Source: an uncultured Bacteroidales bacterium
GTDB lineage: Bacteria; Bacteroidota; Bacteroidia; Bacteroidales; UBA932
DNA: 64,000 nucleotides
Reading direction: 5' to 3'
Assembly (NCBI GenBank): GCA_905234775.1
Contig: CAJOJC010000001.1
Location: 1-64,000 of the forward strand
The notes under the pieces were generated by a model. The model ran no database searches. It saw only the letters and a program-made list of their open reading frames with translations, and was not told where the DNA came from. The position numbers and the translations under genes were made by a program. Shown here one piece after another: positions 25,510-35,663 of this stretch. Position 1 is the first letter of the stretch; every line of letters starts with the position of its first letter.

Positions 25510-27195
25510 TTACAGCCATGCGTCGTTTTGGACGCAGAGCCTGTTGTTCTGGAGTTCCGAATAGGGAATGGGGAAGATGTTGTACTTCGCGGGGAACTGG
25601 CGGTCCTGGGTGTCGGCCTCGATCCTCTCGTAGCTGAAGTTTCCGTAGATGTCCGGGGTGATCTTCACGCCGTGGACACGGGTGCCGTTGAGCACTTCCT
25701 GGGCCTTACCCCAGCGCACGAGGTCGAAGTAGCGGTGGCCTTCGAGACCGAGCTCGCATACCCTCTCCTTCGAGATGTCTTCGAGATAGGCATTCCAGTT
25801 GCCGCGGCGCGGAAGGGGATCCATGCCGACCCTGGAGCGGATTTCATTGAGGTCTTTGTAGGCCCCAACAAAATCGTTGAGCCTTGCGGCGGCCTCGCTG
25901 CGTATGAGATAGATCTCCGCAAGCCTCATCTCAATCCAGGTCTGGCCGCTGAGGATGCTGGTATAGTTCATCCCGGCAGCATCGCTCAAGAACTTGCGGA
26001 AGATATAGCCAGTAGTAGAGCGGTGGTCATTGTCCTGGCCGGTGGTCTTGAAGGTCATGAAACCGTCGGTTCCTCCGTCGTAAAGCTGGAGGGTACGGCC
26101 GCGCCATGTCGCGCCATTGTAGAGGATCGAAGCATAGAAGCGGGGATCGCGGTTGTCGAAAGGCTTATTGCCATAGGCCGCGAGGTTGTCCCAGTCGAAC
26201 TTCTGCCAGGTGCTTCCGACCTTGATGTCGAAGAATCCGGCATACTCGTCGGTGGGAGTAGCTGCGGCGCCGACCGACACGTTGTAGGGAGCTCCGTCGC
26301 CCGGAGGGCAGAAGTAGCTGTTGAAGTTGTGCTGGCGGGCAGCCGCGCTTCCGCTGCTCTCCTTGAAGTAGACGGGAAGGATGATCTCGGTGTTGAAAGG
26401 ATTGGAGAAGATCGAGTTGTAGGCCGAGCCCGCTACGAGCGAATATGTACCGGAGGTGATAACCGAGTCGGCGGCATCGTAGGCTTCCTGCCAGCGGCCT
26501 GCGTAAAGGGCAGCACGGGCTTTCATGCCGAGGGCGGCGCCTTTGGTGGCACGGCCGGCGTCGGTGCCTGTCCAGCTTGCCGGAAGTACGGCGGCAGCCT
26601 TGTCGTATTCGCCGAGGATGAAATCCCAGCATTCTTCTTCGGAAGAACGAGCCTTCGCTTTCTCGCCAGGGCCGTCGACGGCGTCTTCGCGTGTGCGGAG
26701 GATCACTCCGCCATGGCGCAGGACAAGCTCCTGATAGGCGAATGCACGGAGGAAGCGACATTCTGCCACACGGATGGCAAGGGCTTCTTTATTGAGCCTG
26801 TCGGCATAGCCGTAGTGGATATCGAAGAAGAGTTCGTTGATCTGACGGATGTAGGAGTACATCGACGACCAATTGGAACGGAAGTTGGCCTCGGGCGTGA
26901 GAATGGAAGCCGGACTGTAGAAGAACTGGTTGACAGTTCCGCCGTTTACGCCCCACCAGGAGTATTTCACGAGATCGGTCACACCGTCGTCGAATATGTA
27001 GCCGTTTGCTATATCGGCATTGGCGTAGAGGACGCCGTAGAAACTCTTGACGAAAAGGTCGAGGTTGGCATCGGAGGCGTAGACGACATCTTCGTTGTAG
27101 TAGCTCACGGGGCTGAGGTCTATATTCTTTTCGGCGCAGGAAACCGTGAGAGCAAGTGCGGCAGTAACCGCCATTATGTAGTTGTGTGCTTTCAT
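25510..27195 (-). CDS. susD: SusD/RagB outer-membrane glycan-binding lipoprotein
   Basis: 561 residues from the ATG at 27195, which gives the lipoprotein signal (ALALTVSCAEK) and a 13-bp gap to susC; an in-frame ATG at 27225 would run into susC. Typical SusD features: DLSP near the N-terminus, TPR-like helices, RAFAYQELVLRHGG, MRLAEIYLIRSEAAARL, and the C-terminal LEGHRYFDLVRWG. It forms the lid of the SusC channel and captures oligosaccharides at the cell surface. Confidence 0.95.
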   Translation of the reverse strand: MKAHNYIMAVTAALALTVSCAEKNIDLSPVSYYNEDVVYASDANLDLFVKSFYGVLYANADIANGYIFDDGVTDLVKYSWWGVNGGTVNQFFYSPASILTPEANFRSNWSSMYSYIRQINELFFDIHYGYADRLNKEALAIRVAECRFLRAFAYQELVLRHGGVILRTREDAVDGPGEKAKARSSEEECWDFILGEYDKAAAVLPASWTGTDAGRATKGAALGMKARAALYAGRWQEAYDAADSVITSGTYSLVAGSAYNSIFSNPFNTEIILPVYFKESSGSAAARQHNFNSYFCPPGDGAPYNVSVGAAATPTDEYAGFFDIKVGSTWQKFDWDNLAAYGNKPFDNRDPRFYASILYNGATWRGRTLQLYDGGTDGFMTFKTTGQDNDHRSTTGYIFRKFLSDAAGMNYTSILSGQTWIEMRLAEIYLIRSEAAARLNDFVGAYKDLNEIRSRVGMDPLPRRGNWNAYLEDISKERVCELGLEGHRYFDLVRWGKAQEVLNGTRVHGVKITPDIYGNFSYERIEADTQDRQFPAKYNIFPIPYSELQNNRLCVQNDAWL

Positions 27196-27208
27196 CTTTG
27201 CCGTGAGT

Positions 27209-30200
27209 TTAGAAATTGACATCAATACCGAACGTGACGGTGCGCTGCTGGGGGTAGTAGCCTGTCACCACGTTGGGACTTTCCGGGTCGAGATACTTGA
27301 ATTGGGTGAAGGTCAGCAGATTGGTCCCGCTCACGAAAGCACGGATGCTTTCCATGCCGACCACGCGGGTCCAACTGCGTGGGAGAGTATAGCCGAGACT
27401 GACATTCTTGAGGCGGAGATATGCTCCGTTGCGCTTCCAGAAGTCGGATACCCGGTAGTTGTTGCGGTAGGAGCTGGCGTTTGCCGAAAGCCTGGGATAT
27501 GTGGCGTCGGTGTTGTCTGGTCTCCAGGACTGCTCTACGAGGTAGAGCGGTGCGTTGTCGTAGTTGCCATACCAGGGCTTGGTAAGAGGTGTCGCATCGT
27601 TGGTGCCGTTGGACCATGCTCCGAGGAGCATCTTGTCGCAGAGGGCTCCGCCCTGGAACTGCACGTTGAGATCGAATCCTTTCCAGGTTGCGTCGAACTG
27701 AAGCGCATACATGAGTTCGGGCCTTGGATTGCGTGCAATCCTTACATAGTCGTCGCCGTCAATCCTGCCATCGCCATTTTGGTCGATGTACTTGATGTCG
27801 CCAATTTTGGGTTCAACGCCCGCAGGAGCGTTTTCAACATCCTCCTGGGTCTGGTAGAGTCCGTCGGACTCGAGGCCCCAGATGGAGCCCCATGGTGTGC
27901 CGATCACATCCTGCCAGGGGAGTATATTGTCGGCCTGGCGGCGCCGTATGATGCGGTTGTGGGCCCAAGAGATGTTGCCGTTAACCCTGTAGACAAGGTC
28001 GCCTACCTTATTGGAGTGATTGACAGAGAGTTCAAAGCCGCGGTTGTCGAAGATACCCGAGTTCTCGACCGTGGGGTAATGACCTCCCAGCGAAGGAGGA
28101 AACGCGGCGGTGATGGTATCAAGGATATCGTAGGTGTATTTGTAGAACCAGTCGAATTCGACTCCGAGAAGGCCCTTCCACGCACCGAACTCGACTCCGA
28201 GATCGTAGGTGCGGATGTGCTCCCAGGTAAGGTCGAAGTTGGGGTAAGAGGTCAGGTTGTACATAGTCGCCTGGGGGATGCGCCCGAGGGCGGTGCCGTT
28301 GGCATTGAGGTAGAAGTTCTTCCTGTACTGGTAAGCCCCTACATTGTCATTTCCGACTTCGCCCACCGAGGCCCTGAGTTTCAGAAGGTCGACCTGGGGG
28401 AGTGCATCCCTGAGGAAATCTTCCTTGGAGACGACCCATCCGGCAGACACGGCAGGGAAGAAGCCCCAGCGGTGGCCCTTGCCGAACTTATAGGATCCGT
28501 CGTAGCGGCCGAGAATCTCAACCAGGTAGCGGTCGTCGTAGGCGTAGTTGAACCTTCCGATAAAACTCGAATAACCGGTGTACTCGCGGCCTGAACTGTT
28601 CTTGGCCGTCGATGCGTCGGCAAAAATCAGTTCGTCGATATCGAGCAGAGAAAACTTCTGGGCTGATGTGCTGAAGTTCTTGCCGAAATAGGAGGTCTGC
28701 TCGTAGAGGAAGAGCCCGGAGACTTCGTGTTTGCCGAACCTGCGGTTGCAGGAAAGTTCCGGCCTGAGGATGGTGTTGTGCGACTTCTGATCGCCCATAT
28801 AGAGGTTACCGTCTGCAAGGGCGTGTGAGCACTCCTTGAGTTCGTAGGTGCGGTCAGCGAAATTCCACGCCATCAGTTGGTAGCCGTAAGCGTAAGTCTT
28901 TGAGTCGAGATCTCTCCAGTCATAGCTGTACTGAAGCGCAAGCTTGAGTCCCTGAAGGAAAGGCACGCTGTATTCAACCCTTGCGGTAGTCTCTATCTTC
29001 GCCGTCTGGGACGTGTTGTAGCCGGAGTGCTGCGCGGCATATTCGGCATTGCCGACCCAGGCGCCCGACGTACGCATGGCCGAAGTCGCCATCCCATAGT
29101 AGGGAGAGGTCGGATCCACATCGTAGGTCTTCGGAACGAAGGGCAGGGCGAACATGAGAGCCCAGGGAGTAGTACCGCCCACGGTAGCGTTGGCATAAGT
29201 AAGGTTGCCGGGCTGATTGTAGTCCTGGTACATCACTCCGAGGTTAAGGCTGATCTTGAGATTGTCGTTGGGCCTTGCGTCGATGTTGGTGCGGAAGTTG
29301 GTTCTCTTGTTGTAGTGGCCTTCCATGAAGCCTCGCTGGTCCTGAAATCCGCCGGAGAAGAAGTAGTTGACTTTCTTGCTGCCGCCGCTTACCGACACGT
29401 TGTGCTGGTGGGTAAGGGTTGTGCGCAGCATAGGCTCGACCCAGTTGGTGTTCTCGATTCCGTCGGAAGTGTCGCCGTTGGTTGTCGCTGCAATCTCTGC
29501 GTCGGTGAAAAACGGGACAGTGTCCTCAAGTGGTATGCCGGTGACCCACTGATCGAGCTGATAACCGAGATTGTAGTACTTCATGTACTGGTCGCCGGTC
29601 ATCATCTGCGGAAGGGCGGTGGCATGGTTGACGAGGAGCCTGCCCGTGTACTGGACGCTGGCCGAACCTTCGTCGCCCCTCTTTGTGGTGATGAGGATGA
29701 CGCCGTTGGCGCCCCTCATACCGTAGATGGCTGCAGAAGCGTCCTTGAGTACGGAGATCGACTCGATGTCGGCAGGGTTGACCTGGTTCATGTCGCGCTC
29801 AACTCCGTCGACGAGCACGAGCACGGTACCTGCGTCGTTGTAGGATGAGTAACCACGTACGAGGATCGAGACCTGGTCGGATCCGGGCTGACCCAGCGAC
29901 TGCTGGGTGATGATGCCGGGAAGTTTACCGACAAGAGACTGCGATACGTTGGTAGCAGTAGCTTTTTTGAGCTCCGTGCCGGATACGGCGGCTACCGATC
30001 CGGTCACATGGATTTTTTTCTGGGCTCCGTAACCCACGACCACCACCTCGTCGAGGTAGGTAGTGTCGTCGCGAAGCTCCACATCCAGCTTTGTGCGGCT
30101 TCCCACCCTGTATTCCATCTGCTCCATGCCCATGCTGATAAAGACCAGAGTGCTGGAAGGCAGTGCTGTGATGGAGTACTTTCCGGATTCGTCGGTACTG

Positions 30201-30376
30201 GTACCGGTGTTGGTGCCCTTGATCATTACGACAGCTCCGGGGATCGGATTGCCGGCTCCGTCCGTGACGACGCCGGTAACAGTCTGCTGGGCATGCGCGG
30301 CAAAAGCTCCTGCAAACAAGAGCATAGCTACCAGCAGCGTCCTAATTGTTGTAACGTGTGGCAAAGGATTGCTCAT
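27209..30376 (-). CDS. susC: SusC/RagA TonB-dependent outer-membrane transporter
   Basis: 1055 residues, standard for SusC. Signal peptide (LLFAGAFAAHAQQ), carboxypeptidase-D-like domain (VTGVVTDGAGNPIPGA to about residue 105), TonB-box region DEVVVVGYG (about 109-117), plug with DIESISVLKDASAAIYGMRG, and a C-terminal 22-strand barrel. Imports oligosaccharides with SusD using TonB energy. First gene of the outer-membrane group, preceded by a 95-bp gap with a promoter-like TACCTTTG, so it may have its own start in addition to readthrough from the regulator. Confidence 0.96.
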   Translation of the reverse strand: MSNPLPHVTTIRTLLVAMLLFAGAFAAHAQQTVTGVVTDGAGNPIPGAVVMIKGTNTGTSTDESGKYSITALPSSTLVFISMGMEQMEYRVGSRTKLDVELRDDTTYLDEVVVVGYGAQKKIHVTGSVAAVSGTELKKATATNVSQSLVGKLPGIITQQSLGQPGSDQVSILVRGYSSYNDAGTVLVLVDGVERDMNQVNPADIESISVLKDASAAIYGMRGANGVILITTKRGDEGSASVQYTGRLLVNHATALPQMMTGDQYMKYYNLGYQLDQWVTGIPLEDTVPFFTDAEIAATTNGDTSDGIENTNWVEPMLRTTLTHQHNVSVSGGSKKVNYFFSGGFQDQRGFMEGHYNKRTNFRTNIDARPNDNLKISLNLGVMYQDYNQPGNLTYANATVGGTTPWALMFALPFVPKTYDVDPTSPYYGMATSAMRTSGAWVGNAEYAAQHSGYNTSQTAKIETTARVEYSVPFLQGLKLALQYSYDWRDLDSKTYAYGYQLMAWNFADRTYELKECSHALADGNLYMGDQKSHNTILRPELSCNRRFGKHEVSGLFLYEQTSYFGKNFSTSAQKFSLLDIDELIFADASTAKNSSGREYTGYSSFIGRFNYAYDDRYLVEILGRYDGSYKFGKGHRWGFFPAVSAGWVVSKEDFLRDALPQVDLLKLRASVGEVGNDNVGAYQYRKNFYLNANGTALGRIPQATMYNLTSYPNFDLTWEHIRTYDLGVEFGAWKGLLGVEFDWFYKYTYDILDTITAAFPPSLGGHYPTVENSGIFDNRGFELSVNHSNKVGDLVYRVNGNISWAHNRIIRRRQADNILPWQDVIGTPWGSIWGLESDGLYQTQEDVENAPAGVEPKIGDIKYIDQNGDGRIDGDDYVRIARNPRPELMYALQFDATWKGFDLNVQFQGGALCDKMLLGAWSNGTNDATPLTKPWYGNYDNAPLYLVEQSWRPDNTDATYPRLSANASSYRNNYRVSDFWKRNGAYLRLKNVSLGYTLPRSWTRVVGMESIRAFVSGTNLLTFTQFKYLDPESPNVVTGYYPQQRTVTFGIDVNF

Positions 30377-30403
30377 CGGTTATAGTTATTATTGGTTATG
30401 AAT

Positions 30404-30411
30404 CAAAGGTA
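30404..30411 (-). promoter_or_regulatory. Candidate -7 element upstream of susC
   Basis: TACCTTTG on the minus strand fits the Bacteroidota -7 consensus TAnnTTTG and lies 27 bp before the susC ATG. No convincing TTTG -33 element is found 19-20 bp further upstream, as expected for a promoter needing an activator such as the XylR-type regulator encoded just upstream. Confidence 0.45.
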
Positions 30412-30471
30412 TGATGATTGATTTGTTCTTTTTGCGTAATTACCGAAAAATTATCCTCAAATAGCGAAGGG

Positions 30472-31608
30472 TCAGTGTTTGCGGTATTCCTGCGGGGAGA
30501 TGCCGTGGTATTTTCTGAAGGTCCGGGCGATATTGTCTGTGTCCCTGAAGCCGCATTCGAGGGCTATCTCCTTGAGCGGCAGGTCTATCGAGACGAGCAT
30601 ACGCGTGAATTTCTCGACACGGAGATTCTGAAGGTACTGCCAGATGGAGGTGCCCATGGCCCTGCGGAAACGAGTTTCGATGCTGCGGCGCGAGAGCGGA
30701 TAAGGTTCGAGTATCTCGGCCATAGTGAGATCGCGGGTGAAATTGTCGTCGAGAAAGTTCACCACTTTTTCGATAATCGGATCAGCGATAAGGTGGCGCT
30801 TGGTCGAACTGCGCTCGACCACGCAGATAGGGCGTATAGTGACGGTAAAAGGCTTCCAGTTTCCTTTGGACTGGGTGTCCAGCAGGCGGCATATCATCCT
30901 TCCGCCTTTTTCCACATCGAGGGCGATCGATGAAATGGGCGGATCGGAGATCTCGCACAGAAGGTCGTCGTTGTCCACTCCGAGAAGCTGGAGGTCTTCG
31001 GGGATGCGTATCCCCTCGACCTTGCAGATTTCAGACACGGCAAGGGCATGGGCATCGTCGCAGGCGAAGAGCGATACCGGTTTGGGGAGCCCCACCAGCC
31101 ACGAGGTGATCATGGAGGTATTGTCAAGCGATTCAGTCTCGAGCACGCTGGTGGAATACCCTGCCTGCGAGACCGTCTTCTCGAAGCCTTGACGGCGCTC
31201 CTCGGACCAGACGACTCCGCTGAGCCCGAAATAGGCGAAATTCTTGGCTCCTCTGCCTATAAAAAAAGATGCGGCCATGCTTCCTGTACCGATGTAGTCG
31301 CCGGTAATCACGGAATAGGCCGAACTCCTGCTGTGGTAGTTCTGGAGCACCACCGGGATGCCGAGCGAGGAGAGCTGCGGCTCTTTTGTGGGATTCCACA
31401 GGCCGATGATCGCATCTGCCTTCCAGTTTCGGGCCCGCTCGAGGATTCTTTTTTCGCCTTCAGGGTCCCAGATAGTCCATGGCGGCATGCGGTAGAACTG
31501 CCATGGGCCGTTGTCGTTGGAGTATTCGACGATCCCGCGAAGGAGTTTGCGGTCAAACTCGCTCGCGCTGTCGATAAGCAGTATGACTTTCTTTTTGGCC
31601 TGCGACAT
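30472..31608 (-). CDS. XylR-type AraC-family transcriptional regulator
   Basis: 378 residues. N-terminal periplasmic-binding-protein-like sensor (about 8-265, starting VILLIDSASEFDRKLLRGI) and a C-terminal AraC double helix-turn-helix (about 280-378) ending in GFRDTDNIARTFRKYHGISPQEYRK. Cytoplasmic, probably senses a sugar released from the target glycan and activates the locus. Its stop lies 95 bp before susC and its start is 1 bp after the eda stop, so it is encoded inside the operon it probably controls. The ligand is not readable from sequence. Confidence 0.9.
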   Translation of the reverse strand: MSQAKKKVILLIDSASEFDRKLLRGIVEYSNDNGPWQFYRMPPWTIWDPEGEKRILERARNWKADAIIGLWNPTKEPQLSSLGIPVVLQNYHSRSSAYSVITGDYIGTGSMAASFFIGRGAKNFAYFGLSGVVWSEERRQGFEKTVSQAGYSTSVLETESLDNTSMITSWLVGLPKPVSLFACDDAHALAVSEICKVEGIRIPEDLQLLGVDNDDLLCEISDPPISSIALDVEKGGRMICRLLDTQSKGNWKPFTVTIRPICVVERSSTKRHLIADPIIEKVVNFLDDNFTRDLTMAEILEPYPLSRRSIETRFRRAMGTSIWQYLQNLRVEKFTRMLVSIDLPLKEIALECGFRDTDNIARTFRKYHGISPQEYRKH

Positions 31609-31609
31609 A

Positions 31610-32281
31610 TTATTTATGGTATAAAGCGAACCATTTGAGACTTGATGAGCACAGCTGCGTGATATGGTCCCAGGCGCCTACGGCAATGGCTTCCTTCGGG
31701 AAGAGTTTGGAGCCCATTCCGAGTGCGGCGGCGCCGGCAGCTGCCCAGGCCCGGACGTTCTCTTCGACCGGCTCGACGGAGCCCGTACACATGAGCTTCA
31801 CCCGAGGGAGCGGGGCGAGCACGTCGCGAACGAACGCCGGGCCTCCGACGCTGCCGGCGGGGAAGACCTTGACAATCTCGCTGCCGGAGCGGACTGCATT
31901 ATAAATCTCAGTAACAGTCCCACAGCCGGGTACATAGGGTATATCATGGGCTACGGCAACCGCCCGCGCCTCAGTGACCATGCACGGCGAGACGAGAAAA
32001 TCTGCGCCTGCTGCGGCAAAAGCTTCCGCGGCTTCCTTGCTGAGTATGGTGCCCGCGCCAAAGGCCATGCCGGGGCATTCTTCCCTCACGAACGGGATTA
32101 TTTCGCGGAAAACCAGCAGGGCATTTTCTGAGCGGTCCGTGAATTCAAAAGCGCGGACTCCGCCCCGGTAGCAGGCGCTGATCGCAAGGCGGGCTGTCTG
32201 CGGGTCAGGGTTGAAAAATACCGGCACGACAGGGGCGCTGAGTATGAGGTCTATAGTTTCTGTTTTGGTAAATGCTGCCAT
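31610..32281 (-). CDS. eda: KHG/KDPG aldolase
   Basis: 223 residues, class I aldolase size. Splits 2-keto-3-deoxy-6-phosphogluconate into pyruvate and glyceraldehyde-3-phosphate. The Schiff-base lysine is in EIVKVFPAG; FEFTDRS replaces the commoner EvTlRt near residue 46 but keeps the glutamate; CTGSVEP contacts phosphate. Downstream of kdgK by 4 bp, making the last steps of the uronate branch. Confidence 0.92.
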   Translation of the reverse strand: MAAFTKTETIDLILSAPVVPVFFNPDPQTARLAISACYRGGVRAFEFTDRSENALLVFREIIPFVREECPGMAFGAGTILSKEAAEAFAAAGADFLVSPCMVTEARAVAVAHDIPYVPGCGTVTEIYNAVRSGSEIVKVFPAGSVGGPAFVRDVLAPLPRVKLMCTGSVEPVEENVRAWAAAGAAALGMGSKLFPKEAIAVGAWDHITQLCSSSLKWFALYHK

Positions 32282-32285
32282 AGTC

Positions 32286-33326
32286 TTATCTGCTTACACG
32301 CCCTGAAGTGTTGCCGTTAATGAGATTCTCAACCTCGGAGGTGCTTACGCGGTTGTAATCGCCCGGGATAGAGTGTTTGAGGCAGGATGCGGCAGCGGCG
32401 AATTCGAGGGCGCGCTGATCGCCCGAGCCTGCGAGCAGGCTGCAGATCAGCCCGCCCATGAACGCATCGCCGCTGCCCACCCGATCGACTATGTCGGTTA
32501 TGTCGTAGCGGCGGCTTTCGAAAAGAGTTTGCCCGTCGAAGAGTATGCCTCCCCAGGTGTTGTGGTCGGCACTGATCGAGCCGCGAAGGGTGAGGGCCAC
32601 CTTGCGGCAGCGGGGGAAGCGCTGCATCAGCTGGCGGCATACGCTCCCGAAGCGGGCCGCATCAGGGCTGCCGCCGCATTTCTCGGCATCAAAACCGCCT
32701 TCGGGCACTATCCCGAAGACCATCTGGGCATCTTCTTCATTGCCCATGATGAGGTCGCAGTACGAAACGAGTTCAGGCATTACTTCCGATGCTGCCTTAC
32801 CGTATTTCCAGAGTTTTTTCCTGTAATTCAGGTCGCACGAGACGGTAATTCCCATCTCCGAAGCGGTTTTGACGGCTTCCAGACAGGCATCGGCCGCTCC
32901 CTGACTCACCGCCGGGGTTATTCCGCTCCAGTGCAGCCACTTCGCGCCCTGAAGCACCTTCCGCCAAGGGACCATCCCGGGCCGAATCTCCGAGAAGGCT
33001 GAATGTACCCGGTCATAGACGACCTTGCTCCCGCGGGCTCCGGAGCCGCTTTCGAGGTAATATATGCCCATCCTCTCGCCTCCGCGGACAATCGAAGATG
33101 TGTCTACTCCAAGCCCTTTGAGTTCGCTGATGCACCTGTCGGCAATGTCGTTTTCGGGTAGCCTGCTGACAAAAGCGGCCTCCAGGCCGAAACCGGCAAG
33201 GCTGACGGCAACATTTGCCTCTCCTCCGCCGAAGCACACATCTAAATGCGGCGCCTGAGCAAAGCGCGTCTTCCCGGGAGTTGAGAGACGGAGCATTATC
33301 TCTCCAAAAGTAACTACTTTATTCAT
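32286..33326 (-). CDS. kdgK: 2-keto-3-deoxygluconate kinase (PfkB family)
   Basis: 346 residues. Phosphorylates KDG to KDPG. PfkB signatures: [15 protein letters not shown] (about 33-47) and [13 protein letters not shown] near residue 285, with the catalytic aspartate in GSGDAF. Located between uxuA (8-bp overlap) and eda, which supports KDG over other sugars. Confidence 0.92.
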   Translation of the reverse strand: MNKVVTFGEIMLRLSTPGKTRFAQAPHLDVCFGGGEANVAVSLAGFGLEAAFVSRLPENDIADRCISELKGLGVDTSSIVRGGERMGIYYLESGSGARGSKVVYDRVHSAFSEIRPGMVPWRKVLQGAKWLHWSGITPAVSQGAADACLEAVKTASEMGITVSCDLNYRKKLWKYGKAASEVMPELVSYCDLIMGNEEDAQMVFGIVPEGGFDAEKCGGSPDAARFGSVCRQLMQRFPRCRKVALTLRGSISADHNTWGGILFDGQTLFESRRYDITDIVDRVGSGDAFMGGLICSLLAGSGDQRALEFAAAASCLKHSIPGDYNRVSTSEVENLINGNTSGRVSR

Positions 33327-34491
33327 AATCGTTTATCAGAGCGGCCTCGATACCGCGGAGCTCCGCAAGCGAGCGGAGCCTGCCGTAGCACGAGTAGCCG
33401 GGGTTTGACTTTCTTCCAAGGTCGTCACACATCTGGTGACCGTGATCGGGTCTGAGGAAAATGCGGAATTTGCGCCTGCGCTCCACCTCCAGAAGGGCTT
33501 TCATCATCTCAACTACGGGCACATCGCCTTCGAGAAGGTTCGCCTCGTAGAAATCGCCCTCCGGGCTGCGCTTTGTCGAGCGAAGGTGGACGAAGTCGAT
33601 TCGCTCGCCGAACTCGCGCATCATGGCGGGAAGGTCGTTGTCAGCCCTGACTCCGAGAGAGCCCGTGCAGAGGTTGAGCCCGTTGGCGGGGCTTGGGACA
33701 GCCGCGACAAGTTTACGGAAGTCTTCGGCCGTAGACATGATGCGCGGAAGCCCGAGAATAGGGTAGGGAGGGTCGTCCGGGTGGATGACCATGCGCGCTC
33801 CGACCTCCTCGCAGACGGGGCAGATTTGCCTTAAAAAAAAGATAAGATTGGAGCGCAAATCTTCTTCTGTTATAGTATCATAGCGTTTAAGTGCCTGACG
33901 GAACTTCTCGAGGGTGAAGCTCTCCTCGCTGCCCGGAAGCCCGGCTATCATATTGCGCGTGAGTTTCTGCTTGTCTTCAGGGCTCATCGCCTCGAATCTC
34001 CTGCGCGCTTTTTCGGTCTCTTCCGCCGTATATTCGGCAGCGGCGCCGGGACGCTCGAGGATGAAGAGATCGAAGGCCATGAAGGCATCCCGCTCGAAAC
34101 GCAGGGCAAGGCTGCCGTCTGGCATCGGATAAGCGAGATCGGTGCGGGTCCAGTCGAGTACGGGCATGAAATTGTAGGTGATGCACCTGATGCCCTCAGC
34201 CGCAAGGTTCCGGATGGTCTGCTTGTAGTTCTCGATGTACCGGAGGTAGTCGCCCTCGCGGGTCTTGATGTGCTCATGGACGGGCACGCTCTCGACCACG
34301 CTCCACTCCAGGCCTGCTGCCCTGCATTCAGCCTGACGGATGCGTATCTGCTCGCGGGTCCACACCTCGCCGTTCGGTATGTGGTGCAGCGCCGTGACTA
34401 TGTCGGTGACTCCGGCCTGGCGTATGTACTGGAGCGGTACGGGATCCTGCGGACCGTACCAGCGCCAGCTCTGTCTCATCGGATATCTCAT
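33319..34491 (-). CDS. uxuA: Mannonate dehydratase
   Basis: 390 residues. Dehydrates D-mannonate to 2-keto-3-deoxygluconate. A xylose-isomerase-like barrel with the family segments [42 protein letters not shown] and, late in the protein, VHLRSTKR and [10 protein letters not shown] (metal ligands). Overlaps the SDR gene by 4 bp and kdgK by 8 bp. Confidence 0.95.
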   Translation of the reverse strand: MRYPMRQSWRWYGPQDPVPLQYIRQAGVTDIVTALHHIPNGEVWTREQIRIRQAECRAAGLEWSVVESVPVHEHIKTREGDYLRYIENYKQTIRNLAAEGIRCITYNFMPVLDWTRTDLAYPMPDGSLALRFERDAFMAFDLFILERPGAAAEYTAEETEKARRRFEAMSPEDKQKLTRNMIAGLPGSEESFTLEKFRQALKRYDTITEEDLRSNLIFFLRQICPVCEEVGARMVIHPDDPPYPILGLPRIMSTAEDFRKLVAAVPSPANGLNLCTGSLGVRADNDLPAMMREFGERIDFVHLRSTKRSPEGDFYEANLLEGDVPVVEMMKALLEVERRRKFRIFLRPDHGHQMCDDLGRKSNPGYSCYGRLRSLAELRGIEAALINDYE

Positions 34492-35312
34492 ATACTGAAT
34501 GCGTTGAATCCTCCGTCGACGACACTTATTGTGCCCGTGACGCCCCTGGAGGCATCGGAGGCAAGGTAGTGGAGGGTGCCGGTGAGCTCGTCCGGCTGGA
34601 GGAAACGGCCAAACGGGGTATGGGCAATTATTTTGTGGGACCTGTCGGTAAGCGAGCCGTCAGGATTGGTCAGCAGCGTCCTGTTCTGGTTTGTGAGCAG
34701 AAAGCCCGGAGCTATGGCATTGACCCTCAGGCCATCACCGTATTTGGTGGCAAGCTCGCCCGCGAGCCACTCCGTCCAGCTCGCTATCCCGGCTTTGGCT
34801 ATACCATAGCCGGCGACGCGGGTGAGCGGGCGCAGCGAAGTCATCGAGCAGAAATTGATGATGGAGCCCTTTCGGGTTTCGATCATAGGCTTGGAAAACA
34901 CCTTGGTCGGGATCACCGTCCCAAAGATATTGAGTTCGCATACCTTCTTCATCGCCTCGATGTCCAGATCTGCCATGCTCTGGTCGGGGCGGACGTTGGC
35001 TTTGTCCATATTGCCGCCTGCGGCATTGAGCAGGATATCAACCCTGCCGTACCGGTCCAGGATGGTCTCAAGATTCGCCTCGAGAACATTCTCGTCTAGC
35101 ACGTCGGTAGGCTGGAATATCGCTTCGCCGCCCTCCGACTCGATCTCCTGAACAATCTCCCAGCCTTTCTGCGCCGCGCGCTCCAGATCGAGAAGTACCA
35201 CCTTGCAGCCTTGCGCGGCAAAGTATTTGACTATGGTTTGCCCGAGTACACCGCATGCACCCGTCATCACGGCCACTCGGCCGCTGATGTCGAATTGGTT
35301 ATCAGTTTTCAT
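34488..35312 (-). CDS. SDR-family oxidoreductase, probable fructuronate reductase
   Basis: 274 residues from the ATG at 35312, preferred because the sequence before it (35313-35345) carries a promoter-like TACATTTG; an in-frame ATG lies at 35345. Classical short-chain dehydrogenase: TGACGVLGQ cofactor loop, LLNAAGG, catalytic Ser in NFCSMTS and YGIAK (Tyr and Lys). Position before uxuA points to reduction of D-fructuronate to D-mannonate, replacing the long-chain UxuB. A uronate isomerase is not in the window. Confidence 0.87.
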   Translation of the reverse strand: MKTDNQFDISGRVAVMTGACGVLGQTIVKYFAAQGCKVVLLDLERAAQKGWEIVQEIESEGGEAIFQPTDVLDENVLEANLETILDRYGRVDILLNAAGGNMDKANVRPDQSMADLDIEAMKKVCELNIFGTVIPTKVFSKPMIETRKGSIINFCSMTSLRPLTRVAGYGIAKAGIASWTEWLAGELATKYGDGLRVNAIAPGFLLTNQNRTLLTNPDGSLTDRSHKIIAHTPFGRFLQPDELTGTLHYLASDASRGVTGTISVVDGGFNAFSI

Positions 35313-35319
35313 ATCCTTA

Positions 35320-35327
35320 CAAATGTA
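35320..35327 (-). promoter_or_regulatory. Candidate -7 element before the uronate genes
   Basis: TACATTTG on the minus strand matches TAnnTTTG, 7 bp before the chosen ATG at 35312. No -33 match is seen. If real, the leader would be very short or absent. This is the upstream end of the 34-kb gene run. Confidence 0.3.
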
Positions 35328-35447
35328 ATTATTTTCCCCGTTCATTTAGCGACACCCGGCGAAATTTAGTCCTCAAATAGCGCATCGCCTCCTCTCTGCC
35401 CTCCACCCGGCGTGGGGACGTTTCTGACCCCTCGAGTCCCGTCAGTG

Positions 35448-35601
35448 CCCCGGCAAATTGTTTTCGCCAGCGTGCCACACGCGCACCCCTGTTAGGATAT
35501 ATTGTGTGGCAAGCCAATGTGTGGCAACGGGCAAAATTGCCCCTCGCCACACAACGACCAGGCTTCCAGACCATTCTAAGGCCGGTCCCCGTGTGGCACC
35601 T
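35448..35601 (+). repeat. MITE-like dispersed element, copy A
   Basis: About 153 bp, nearly identical (two differences seen) to the reverse complement of 40399-40551. The ends form imperfect terminal inverted repeats: GTGCCACACG at 35472-35481 with CGTGTGGCAC at 35590-35599, extending outwards to about 21 bp with a few mismatches. Inside is a symmetric hairpin at 35518-35553 with TGTGTGGC/GCCACACA and GGGCAA/TTGCCC stems. It encodes nothing recognisable. The pattern is that of a non-autonomous mobile or REP-like element. Confidence 0.85.
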
Positions 35602-35620
35602 TGGCGGAAATCAAAAAAAA

Positions 35621-35651
35621 TTTGCGGATTACATTTTTTGCCGTATATTTG
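35621..35651 (+). promoter_or_regulatory. Promoter of tRNA-Gly
   Basis: TTTG (35621-35624), 19 bases, TATATTTG (35644-35651): a full match to the Bacteroidota primary sigma factor consensus, 12 bp before the tRNA. Confidence 0.85.
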
Positions 35652-35663
35652 CAGTCCCTTATC

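Larger units (their letters stand above)
35346..35663. other. Intergenic region with MITE-like element and tRNA promoter
   Basis: No gene seen. The region contains repeat element copy A (35448-35601) and the tRNA-Gly promoter (35621-35651). The open frames on either strand here are products of the repeat and recur at the second copy. Confidence 0.7.

Noticed and set aside
25528..27219. Long plus-strand open frame (563 codons) opposite susD
   Set aside because: It mirrors the codon bias of susD, has no family motif, and lies fully antisense to a well-supported gene. Similar long antisense frames at 19339-20598, 27182-28594 and 17231-18319 are rejected for the same reason.
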